Assembly: GCA_947623455.1 (NCBI GenBank)
Contig: OX392533.1
Coordinates: forward strand, 36,992,729-37,056,728
Origin: Mimachlamys varia
Taxonomy: Eukaryota; Mollusca; Bivalvia; Pectinida; Pectinidae
Direction: 5' to 3'
DNA length: 64,000 nt
Made by a program: the position numbers and the translations under genes. A model generated the notes under the pieces. It ran no database searches. It had not been told where the DNA came from and saw nothing but the letters and a program-made list of their open reading frames with translations. Position 1 is the first letter of the stretch. Each line of letters opens with the position of its first letter. Positions 58,501-64,000 of the stretch are shown here, piece after piece.

Positions 58501-61423
58501 CCGATATTTTTTTTAACGGAAGCGAAATTTCAAACTTTTAACGCTTAACTGATACATACTAAAAATAAATTGATATTTTTATGAGAGTAGAAAGTTTATA
58601 GAAAGAAGTCTATAAAGGATTTTGTTTTATGTATCAAAGAAAACAAAAATATCCATCAAATGTAATCTAATTACTCAAGGAATATTTTGATAGTGTCTCA
58701 TAAGCCAAATTTGGCTAGATACTAATGGATGTTTTTTTATGTTTGAATAAACACTGTAACTGTATTTAATAATTATTATGTATTGTACATGTATACGATA
58801 CTTTAATAAGCTTATCTGTATCAGATAATTACTAAGCACTAAACAATGTCAAATGTCCTTCCACAGGTAGAGACAGGCTTGTATACAATTTCTATACCTG
58901 TGATCATTCTTGTAAACATTGTCACGGTTCACTGACCAAGTTAATTGATGCTGGGGTGGAGATATCAATTAGTTAATTGATGCTGGGGTGGAGATATCAA
59001 TTAGTGTCAAATATATAGTCAACACTTTTGGAGTTGGGTGGCAGGATGTTTGGCTCGGACAGAGTTATAGAGACTGAACAATTACCACTGAAGAGATTGA
59101 TAAGTCCAAGTAAAAATGTGCGCAAATGGATTTAGTGTGCACATGTACACTGGGGTACAACAGTGCTGGGGGGTGTCACAAGATCAATGTGATCTTATAT
59201 TTTACTACTAAATAAAATCCTGGTCAAGGACAGGGGGGTGTCACGTGCGCCCAGTGACACCCCCCTGGATCCGCCACTGCAATATACGTAACTTTCGGCA
59301 AAACTTGAAGCGAAAATTAAGGCAAGGCTTATTAACTTATTATATTTATAGATTTAGCTAAGATTAACTGATATCAGTAATATTCAAGATGAATTCTGAG
59401 GCGGTTACCGATACAGCAGCATTTGAAACTCGGTATTTGTAGACGTGTCCGTTCTGGGCTGTCTTCTACCTTCAGTTTGTTGCTGAAGTGGGCCACACCT
59501 GAATATTTTTCAATTCTTTGGAATTTTTTGTCAAGAGTTTCTTGTTAGTTACCGCTCAAGTTTACTTCGTTTTAGACTTATTTTTGCATGGTTATCAACT
59601 GGATTTTTTTTTCATAATTTTTCAGAATCCTGAAAAATTTCCTGAAGTTACGTATATTGGGCCTTTAAATGTCATCTGCAATACAAAGTATCATTAACTT
59701 TTATCAATACATCACAAATAAGAAGAGTTGTCTTTCTTTGGCCACAAAAATGTACTTGTACCAGACGATTTATAATGTGTTGTATTATCTCCAGAAAACA
59801 TTGTAAGTATCCTGCTTGAGAACGAGGCACAGCCCAGCTTGAGAAACAGAAAGAAGCAGACACCCTTTAACATTGCTCAAAGCTCCAAAGTCCAGGAACT
59901 GCTCAAGATGGCTGCCAGCATGCCCAAACTTGAAGTGAACCGCAGCAAATCTAAGGTAAGTCTTAGTGAATGAGGGTTTTTTGATTGCAGGTTTCCAGTG
60001 TTTTTCCTCTCATGTCACATCCTCAATACTCCATGGGTAATGTTTTTTTTCTCTTCATTCATAATTATGTTAAATTGTTCGGTATTGGTTTCGTATTTAT
60101 GCATGTTAACAGCATTTCCTAGAAACATAACATTTTATATTTTAGAGCATGGTGGATTATGCAATCGTGACGAAAAAGGATGTGGCGTTGGAGGCCCCTC
60201 CGCCCCAGACCCCGATTACCCACGTAGTTACCTCCCTTGACCAGGTGGAGAATCGACAGCTGGAGAAACTCTACAGCTCTATCAATGATGGTGACCTACC
60301 AATGGTAAATATGACAGAAAGTAGATCTAGATGTTTAAAATGTTTTAGATCATCTGATATTAAGAGTGAAGCTCTTGAATGGTAACATGCATGCGTAAAC
60401 AGAGTTGTTTCCCATTGGTACCCGTAAGCCTTTTATTATTTTACGCCAGGAAGTAGCCCTCCAGTGGGGAAACTGGGAAACATGTCACACAATTACATCA
60501 CTTCACACAATTACGTTACGTCACACTTGGCCTTCATCGGTCATCTACGGAATGTTGAAAATAACTGGAATATCTTTCAGCTGATGTCTGTTGCATTTAT
60601 CTCTGTCGTTGCTTGAGAAGCTGAATTTTTTTTCTCGACTTGCCGACTTTAAATTATGGAAATTTTTTTTTCTTTCTGAACCAATACATGAATGATTCCC
60701 GTTCAATATCAGAGCTTTACTAAAGCTACACTCTTTTAAGGCTTTGCCTTTATCATATCAATTGTGACTAGCTGTCTATGGTTGTAGTGGTCTGTCCATA
60801 AGTTGATGTCCTTAATAACGTCATTGCCTTGTTTTATTTGATTTGTGTGGAAAACTCGTACACATTTTCCACCTAGGTGTACATATGCTAATTTACTGAT
60901 GATTTGTCTCAAGGTGCCAGAGTATATACTGTACAATGTTGATCATGATTACACAGATAAAAATGTAAACTTTATGTCTTTTGCAACATTAGGTTAACTT
61001 ATATTAATCACTCTTGTCAGCCTAGATTTTAACACACAGGGTTCTTAATATGGGAGGAAACCATAGTTCTTGGAGAAAACATACATAGTCAGACTGGTTA
61101 CCCCATAATATTTTCACATCCTACCGTGGAATGGAATTTCTGTCTTCTTGGTGACAGGCAAGTGCGCTAGCTATCAACTACACCACCTGAACACCCAAAC
61201 ACATTACACAGGAAGAATTCCCATCAGTGTGATGCTAAATACATGCACACAGGAAAACCTTCCACTGTTATACACATGTTATGGTTTTGTTTTGCCACAG
61301 GTGAAGTTCCACCTGGGCTGGAGTGACCTGGAGGAGGACGAGGATTTTGAGGTGTCCCCGATGTCAAGTGTGGAGCTGTGTCACCCCCTCTGTCAGTGTG
61401 ACAAGTGTCTCCCCATACAAAAG
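37964..61423 (+). CDS. ANKRD27: ANKRD27/VARP orthologue: VPS9 Rab-GEF with ankyrin repeats (5' part, 19 exons)
   Basis: VARP activates Rab21 through its VPS9 domain and, through ankyrin repeats and Cys motifs, works with Rab32/38, VAMP7 and retromer on endosomes (known for vertebrates). Exons: 37964-38065, 38897-39019, 40479-40541, 40882-40975, 41733-41816, 44711-44865, 45462-45518, 47448-47727, 48307-48382, 49478-49543, 51366-51453, 52224-52304, 54207-54396, 55337-55476, 56062-56154, 57628-57736, 59795-59955, 60146-60304, 61301-61423. All junctions are GT-AG and in phase, giving 748 codons without a stop. Diagnostic segments are the MDRYDEDIYDNPFF start, VPILFEEIFYN, DDFLPILILLVVKSEIPNW, two CHPLC motifs, and ALHIAALNGQ and TPLHLACQKGH. 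Vertebrate proteins have about 1050 residues, so the second ankyrin block lies outside the window. Several introns carry tandem copies of exon edges. Confidence 0.93.
38450..38720. repeat. Two diverged copies of the exon 1 edge linked to a tRNA-like repeat
   Basis: Two units of about 145 bp each contain ACAAGCAAGC-ATGGACAGTA followed by TTCATTCCATATAGC, matching the exon 1/intron 1 junction at 38050-38098. Between them is sequence like a degraded tRNA or SINE (GTTGGTAGAGC and GGACTGGAATTC elements). In the copies the donor GTAAGT has become GTAGTT. Confidence 0.65.
39451..39772 (+). mobile_element. Short member of the 155-159 bp-core repeat family
   Basis: About one and a half diverged core units are followed by the same terminal segment as at 54000-54056 (ATTACCTAGATACCAATGTATC to GGCCCTCTGGGCCTCTTGTTT). 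The end can form a small hairpin, AGGCCC with GGGCCT. Confidence 0.65.
40882..44865 (+). CDS. ANKRD27: ANKRD27 exons 4-6: region before the VPS9 domain
   Basis: Residues 97-207. Exon 4 (40882-40975) encodes VPILFEEIFYNNNNESFRVL, very close to vertebrate VARP. Exon 5 (41733-41816) encodes a TSFEDCKEILFGHP segment. Exon 6 (44711-44865) encodes a helical stretch with SLVDAANAQFTKSMQTVL. Phases are 1, 1 and 0. The 2.9-kb intron 5 is filled with MITEs. Confidence 0.88.
42036..42617. mobile_element. MITE with TTAACTCTTTCCGTAC termini in ANKRD27 intron 5
   Basis: It begins TTAACTCTTTCCGTAC and ends GTACGGAAAGAGTTAA. The right third has three tandem variants of a CGTCTGTATACGACAACGGG-type unit. There is no open frame. 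Confidence 0.75.
42943..43085. repeat. Two-unit tandem duplication of about 65 bp
   Basis: GGAGTTTATGGACTGG followed by GTCACCCAAAAATCTGTATA is repeated immediately with few differences. Confidence 0.7.
43113..43408. mobile_element. MITE with TACCGTATTT..GGGAATAAGCCCCC termini
   Basis: The inverted ends are TACCGTATTTTACTGGGAAT with AAGCCCCC, and GGGGGCTTATTCCCGGTCAA with ATACGGTA. The left part has a short direct repeat (CTCACGAATAAGCCCC, twice). It lies in intron 5 of ANKRD27. Confidence 0.8.
43541..43733. repeat. Three-unit tandem repeat of about 66 bp
   Basis: The unit contains AAATATTGAC, GAAGCAACTACTAGAATC, GTATAGGCACTT and ATAATATACG. The third copy lacks TACT. Confidence 0.8.
44193..44624. 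mobile_element. Probable MITE (TACCATAATTT..AAATTTACGGTA) in intron 5
   Basis: The outer ends are weakly inverted (TACCATAATTTCCTGCG against TACCGTAAATTAAGGCG). GCGGGCTATCTGCC at left pairs with GGCAATCTGCCAGCGGG at right. Related words occur at 49575-49625. Confidence 0.5.
45033..45177. repeat. Tandem repeat of about 32 bp, four to five units
   Basis: The unit is TTTATTTTGTTTGAGAAAAG with TAATTCTCC. It lies in intron 6 of ANKRD27, shortly before exon 7. Confidence 0.8.
45462..51453 (+). CDS. ANKRD27: ANKRD27 exons 7-11: VPS9 guanine-exchange domain
   Basis: Residues about 208-396. Exon 7 (19 codons) leads into exon 8 (47448-47727), which carries KKELVRINKFSTPMGRLSCL. Exons 9-11 hold the catalytic core: TTDDFLPILILLVV, ANLMYMKYFHFS and YLTTVEAALQHIRSG. 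The acidic DD and the YLT segment correspond to the residues that act on the Rab nucleotide site in VPS9 proteins, so the exchange activity should be kept. Confidence 0.9.
45519..46336 (+). repeat. Exon 7-derived 68/69-bp tandem array with 12 extra splice donors
   Basis: Each unit is 31-32 nt of intron start (GTATGTGTGTATTTTCCGCT and so on) followed by 37 nt copied from the end of exon 7 (TCAGTCTGACATGGATAATC to GTAGAG). Donor-like GTATGT/GTATAT sites fall at 45587, 45655, 45723, 45791, 45859, 45927, 45995, 46063, 46131, 46199, 46268 and 46337, besides the true one at 45519. The last two units have good acceptors (TTGTTCTTCACAG, TTTTCCATCACAG) before exon-like 46231-46267 and 46300-46336. Confidence 0.92.
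46965..47220. repeat. Two-unit tandem repeat of about 155 bp
   Basis: Both units contain GGTCACTCTGACCTA, TTTTGACCTTTGATCTACAT, GTTCT-TCTC-TACA and GTTCATGCTT. It lies in intron 7, between the exon 7 array and exon 8. Confidence 0.65.
47748..47829. mobile_element. Tiny MITE (CTCATTCACCCCTGAA family), copy 1
   Basis: It begins CTCATTCACCCCTGAAATTT and ends TTCAGGGGTAAATGAAT. Relatives are at 55205-55295 and 57441-57525. Confidence 0.65.
48030..48243 (+). mobile_element. tRNA-derived SINE, copy 1
   Basis: The A-box-like GATGGCCAAGTTGTTAAGG and B-box-like GGTTATGGGTTCAAGGCC are correctly ordered. The tail is CCTTAAATGACC, GCTGTTAA, then AAACACAAACAAACCAAA. The same tail ends 51676-51902. Only the tail and parts of the body match, so one family with diverged heads is inferred. 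Confidence 0.7.
48848..49020. mobile_element. Foldback MITE (GGGCCCGTATTCATGAAACC)
   Basis: The left end is GGGCCCGTATTCATGAAACC and the right end GGTTTCATGAATACAGACCC. Inner blocks ATGCTCAAGC and GCTTGAGC also pair. Confidence 0.75.
49801..50763. mobile_element. pogo/Tigger-like non-autonomous DNA element
   Basis: The termini are CAGTCGAACACCGTTTATCC and the inverse of CAGTCGAACCTCGTTAATCC, flanked by TA on each side (49799-49800, 50764-50765). Repeated ATCCGGAA words occur near the ends. The CAGTCGAACC-TCGTT end is typical of pogo-type families. No transposase frame remains in its 963 bp. Confidence 0.8.
50766..51124 (-). mobile_element. Second pogo-like MITE family, left end missing
   Basis: It is an inverted relative of 56177-56628. 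The right end GAGGAGTGCACTG is followed by TA. The left part stops near 50766, directly against the element 49801-50763, with no terminal repeat visible. Confidence 0.65.
51676..51902 (+). mobile_element. tRNA-derived SINE, copy 2
   Basis: The head GAGGTGGTCAAGTGGTAAAGG resembles a tRNA A box, and GGGTCACAAATTAG is a worn B box. The tail CCTTAAATGACCATTGCTGTTAA then AAACACAATCAAACCAAA matches copy 1. Confidence 0.7.
52224..54396 (+). CDS. ANKRD27: ANKRD27 exons 12-13: linker and first Cys zinc motif
   Basis: Residues about 397-486. Exon 13 contains CHPLCSCDKC (residues about 452-461), the four-cysteine motif that in vertebrate VARP forms a small zinc-bound hairpin contacting VPS29 of retromer. 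It is followed by VTAYTRDDRGYT, which opens the first ankyrin repeat. Confidence 0.9.
52905..54056 (+). mobile_element. Repeat-core element: seven 154-159 bp units (pearl/BIV160-like)
   Basis: Seven units share CGACTTCTTCTCCATAACCA, TTATTTGGCAGGAAGCATCC and GGGACTGACCCCCTAGGGGG. Spacing of the GGGACTGA word is about 154-159 bp. The right end is GATTACCTAGATACCAATG to GGCCCTCTGGGCCTCTTGTTT, shared with 39451-39772. A mobile element with about 160-bp internal repeats fits the pearl and BIV160 families known in bivalves; this assignment is inference. Confidence 0.75.
54907..55100. mobile_element. Near-perfect foldback element (TGGCCCCTGTTTCATCAACG)
   Basis: The arms are TGGCCCCTGTTTCATCAACG..., TTCCTTAACTTAAGGAAACT and AATCTCCATAGGAAAGCATT with their inverses, nearly 95 bp each, meeting at a short centre. 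The GGCCC plus CATCAACG/CATGAA ends recall 48848-49020. Confidence 0.85.
55205..55295. mobile_element. Tiny MITE, copy 2 (inverted)
   Basis: It begins TAACTCATTCAACCTTGAAG and ends TTTCAGGGGTGAATGAATAA, in reverse orientation to 47748-47829. It lies just before ANKRD27 exon 14. Confidence 0.6.
55337..57736 (+). CDS. ANKRD27: ANKRD27 exons 14-16: first ankyrin block
   Basis: Residues about 487-600. Ankyrin signatures are ALHIAALNGQAHLIDVLI, TPLHLACQKGHQNII, GNTPLHLCVDSGHED and DTAIHLAAKWGY. In vertebrates this block binds active Rab32/38 and closed VAMP7. Exon edges fall at repeat boundaries, as in the vertebrate gene. Confidence 0.9.
56177..56628 (+). mobile_element. pogo-like MITE (CAGTGCACTCC..GAGTCCACTG), complete
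   Basis: The termini CAGTGCACTCCTCTTTTTAT and the inverse of CAGTGGACTCAACTTAATAT are flanked by TA. AATATCATG-type words recur inside. It starts only 22 bp after ANKRD27 exon 15. Confidence 0.8.
57441..57525. mobile_element. Tiny MITE, copy 3
   Basis: It begins TTAACTCATTCACTCCTGGA and ends TCTTCAGGGGTTAATGAA, in the orientation of copy 1. Confidence 0.6.
58077..59668 (-). mobile_element. GGCCCAATATA MITE split by a nested element
   Basis: The left tip TTGAAGGCCCAATA is at 58077-58090, and the rest of the element (inverted relative to 7322-7713) is at 59280-59668. The gap is filled by the element 58091-59279. Confidence 0.8.
58091..59279. mobile_element. Nested DNA element, CAGGGGCGGATCCAG termini
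   Basis: The ends are CAGGGGCGGATCCAG, later GGGGGGTGTCAC, and the inverse of CAGTGGCGGATCCAGGGGGG. The pentamer CAATA is present at 58086-58090 and 59280-59284 and restores the host MITE sequence if one copy is removed with the element. There is no open frame in 1189 bp. A short direct duplication (TTAATTGATGCTGGGGTGGA) lies near 58940-58998. Confidence 0.8.
59795..61423 (+). CDS. ANKRD27: ANKRD27 exons 17-19: end of first ankyrin block and second zinc motif
   Basis: Residues about 601-748. Exon 17 completes the ankyrin block (ENIVSILLENEA, TPFNIAQSS). Exon 18 is a linker ending LEKLYSSINDGDLPM. Exon 19 has an acidic stretch (LEEDEDFE) and CHPLCQCDKC (residues about 734-743), the second retromer-contact motif. 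The exon ends in AAAAG with donor GTAACC. Its last 36 nt and first 8 intron bases are the source of the array at 61388-62697. Confidence 0.9.
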
Positions 61424-62697
61424 GTAACCCACTCTGTCAATGTGACAAGTGTCTCCCTGTACAAAAAGTAACCCACTCTGTCAGTGTGACAAGTGTCTCC
61501 CCATACAAAAGCATCCCACTCTGTCAGTGTGACAAGTGTCTCCCCATACAAAAGGTGACCCACTCTGTCAGTGTGACAAGTGTCTCCCCATACAAAAGGT
61601 AATCCACTCTGTCAGTGTGACAAGTGTCTCCCCGTACAAAAGGTGACCCACTCTTGTCAGTGTGACAAGTGTCTCCCCATACAAAAGGTAATCCACTCTG
61701 TTGGTGTGACAAGTGTCTCCCCATACAAAAGTTAACCCACTCTGTCAGTGTGACAAGTGTCTCCCCATACAAAAGTTAACCCACTCTGTCAGTGTGACAA
61801 GTGTCTCCCCGTACAAAAGGAAACCCACTCTGTCGGTGTGACAAGTGTCTCCCCATACAAAAGTTAACCCACTCTGTCAGTGTGACAAGTGTCTCCCCAT
61901 ACAAAAGGTAACCCACTCTGTCAGTGTGACAAGTGTCTCCCCATACAAAAGGTAACCCACTCTGTTGGTGTGACAAGTGTCTCCCCGTACAAAAAGTAAC
62001 CCACTCTGTAAGTGTGACAAGTGTCTCCCCGTACAAAAGGTAACCCACTCTGTCAGTGTGACAAGTGTCTCCCCATACAAAAGGTAACCCACTCTGTCAG
62101 TGTGACAAGTATCTCCCCATACAAAAAGTAACCCACTCTGTAAGTGTGACAAGTGTCTCCCCATACAAAAGGTAACCCACTCTGTCAATGTGACAAGTGT
62201 CTCCCCATACAAAAGGTGACCCACTCTGTCATTACGACAAATGTCTCCCCATACAAAAAGTTAGCCACTCTGTGCGACAAGTGTCTCCCCATACAAAAGG
62301 TAACCCACTCTGTCAGTGCTATCAGTGTCTCCCCATACAAAAGGTGACCTATTGTGTCAGTGTGACAAGTGTCTCCCCATACAAAAGGTAACCCACTCTG
62401 TCAGTGTGACATGTGTCTCCCCATGCAAAAGGATACCCACTGTGTAAGTGTGACAAGTGTCTCCCCATAGAAAAGTTAACTCACTCTGTCAGTGTGACAA
62501 GTGTCTCCCCATACAAAAGTTAACCCACTCTGTCAGTGTGACAAGTGTCTCCCCATACAAAAGGTAACCCACTCTGTCAGTGTGACAAGTGTCTCCCTAT
62601 ACAAAAGGTAACCCACTCTGTAAGTGTGACAAGTGTCTCCCCATAGAAAAGTTAACTCACTCTGTCAGTGTGACAAGTGTCTCCCCATACAAAAGGT
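61388..62697 (+). repeat. Exon 19-derived tandem array of about 44 bp, roughly 30 units
   Basis: The first unit is the end of exon 19 itself: 36 coding nt (CTCTGTCAGTGTGACAAGTG onward, through AAAAG) plus 8 intron nt (GTAACCCA). About 29 further units run to 62697 with small changes, some 43 nt. Each unit repeats codons for the CQCDKC zinc motif in one frame and a donor-like GTAACC, GTGACC or GTTAAC. Because 44 is not a multiple of 3, the frame changes each unit. Reading past the true donor meets a stop within about 16 codons. Confidence 0.92.
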
Positions 62698-63766
62698 AGC
62701 ACAGCACTAATATTTGTAAAAAAAAAATGATGAAGATAAATTCAGTTCAGTGTTTGACTTTATAATATACATATCAGTGGAATTGCACTCTACATATACT
62801 TGATCCATCACAGTTATCAAATGTGAAAATAGCTTGAAAGAGTTTATATTTCTGAGAGCTGCCTTTCAACTGACTTTAAGAGACCAGTGTTCGTTCTTTT
62901 TAAAGTGGTCTTTAAATATCTCTTTGATATTAACTAATACTAGACTAAGTAACTTACATATTTGTGTATAATATTTCTTACTTATTGTTCATTTTAAAAC
63001 AGTCTGTATTTTGTGTGAGTAGACCTTTACTAACTGGCGCATATCACTAACATACATATATTAGCTATGACCTTGTACAATACATGTGTAGTATGATAAG
63101 GTGACGATCACACTCCAAGGGAACTATGTTCAAATATTGATTAGCTTGAAACTGTTTTAATAGCTTGAAACTGCTTGAAGAATTTCAGGCCTTAAAAATT
63201 TTTATCAATAAATATTTCTATTTAAAGCTACAGTGTAACTTGTCTAAACCGGATGTCATTGGGAAAAAATGTTGTGTACAGTTTACACAGGTGTCCAGTT
63301 TGTAAGGGTTTGATATAAGTTCAGAGGAAAATGCTGGGACCGAACTGTAAAGTTGGAATAGACAGGGATTCGAATTACACAGGGGCCGGTTTAGACAAGT
63401 TATACTGTATTTTTGTTTTCTATAATCTGATGAAATCCTCTGAAATATGTCTTTTACAAGTGATATTTCTCCCCTACAGTGTATGATGGACATATATAGG
63501 TTACACTAATCATCAATATCTATATATCATTTTGATATTTAAATCGGTCTGGGTTAAAGGTTGACAACACAACAGTAAGTTTGTGGTTTGCACTATATAT
63601 TATGCTTATATTTATATAGACATAATTTACTGTATGCAGAACTTATCATGAATTCCAATATCTTTTCCAATTTAGAACCAATTTGTAAATATTCAGTACA
63701 ACTGGTTTGTCTATGTAAATGTACCCTTTACGGGTGTAAATGCTGTTAGACCAGTAACTGTTGGCA
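62698..63766. other. ANKRD27 intron 19, no exon found
   Basis: AT-rich sequence in which I see no further ankyrin exon. The next exon is expected beyond the window. Confidence 0.5.
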
Positions 63767-64000
63767 CAGTGCACTCCTCTTTATATCATGTTGCATTTGT
63801 CAGACAAAAACATGATATTAACAGGAATGTGACATTAACAGAAACATGTTTTTGCTCTTAACCAAGTCCATTTTAAATCTTCATAGCTAAAAGTACCTAA
63901 GATATTTAATGTACATATGAAGATGTTTCAATATGTAGATAAAATTATTTCAATTAAAAATCATTTTTGGGGTTATTTTTTATTTTCTATGCAACATTTT
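63767..64000 (+). mobile_element. pogo-like MITE, third copy, cut by the window end
   Basis: CAGTGCACTCCTCTTTATAT and the following 230 bp match 56177-56400. The left flank is CA rather than TA. Confidence 0.75.

Noticed and set aside
61405..62391. Open frames in the exon 19 array (CDKCLPIQK repeats)
   Set aside because: They are produced by repeated exon-edge units in shifting frames and are interrupted by stops; no separate gene is indicated.

Overview
This is eukaryotic nuclear DNA from an invertebrate animal, most likely a marine bivalve mollusc. The support is AT-rich sequence, short exons split by GT-AG introns, an animal ANKRD27 (VARP) gene, and repeats that look molluscan: a 155-159 bp tandem core inside a mobile element, like the bivalve pearl/BIV160 type, plus many MITEs and tRNA-derived SINEs. 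The species call is inference.

Left half (about 1-33 kb): four copies of one unrecognised gene with eight short coding exons. Copy 0 lies on the minus strand (4320 to 990). Copies I (8836-12657), II (16544-25626) and III (29326-32731) lie on the plus strand, so 0 and I are head to head. Copies 0, I and III each splice in silico to an intact 352-residue basic, proline-rich protein. The protein holds three related modules made by three exon pairs (short linker exon plus module exon). All four copies share a promoter block with CCAAT boxes and a CACGTG E-box. Copies I and II are each followed by a large array of 22-23 bp repeats (13.2-15.2 kb and 26.2-28.0 kb) and the same spacer, so the duplicated unit was gene + array + spacer. 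Copy II is broken: a nearly full non-LTR retrotransposon on the minus strand (ORF1 5'-truncated, ORF2 1156 residues with endonuclease and reverse transcriptase) replaced its seventh exon, and a second LINE 3' fragment sits in the next intron.

Middle (33-37.9 kb): no convincing gene. It holds a long inverted repeat (about 675 bp) and several MITEs.

Right half (37.96 kb to the end): the 5' part of an ANKRD27/VARP orthologue on the plus strand. Nineteen coding exons with matching phases give 748 residues: N-terminal region, VPS9 Rab-GEF domain, first CHPLCxCDKC zinc motif, first ankyrin block and second CHPLCxCDKC motif. The second ankyrin block lies beyond the window. Its introns are packed with mobile elements.

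The most unusual signal is in this gene. The 3' edge of an exon together with its splice donor has been copied downstream into the following intron at three separate exons: exon 1 (two diverged copies), exon 7 (12 extra copies of 68-69 bp) and exon 19 (about 29 extra copies of about 44 bp). Each array puts many donor-like sites behind the true one. The second main novelty is the modular, triplicated-exon-pair gene family of unknown function. All splice models are read by eye from the sequence; no search or transcript data were available.
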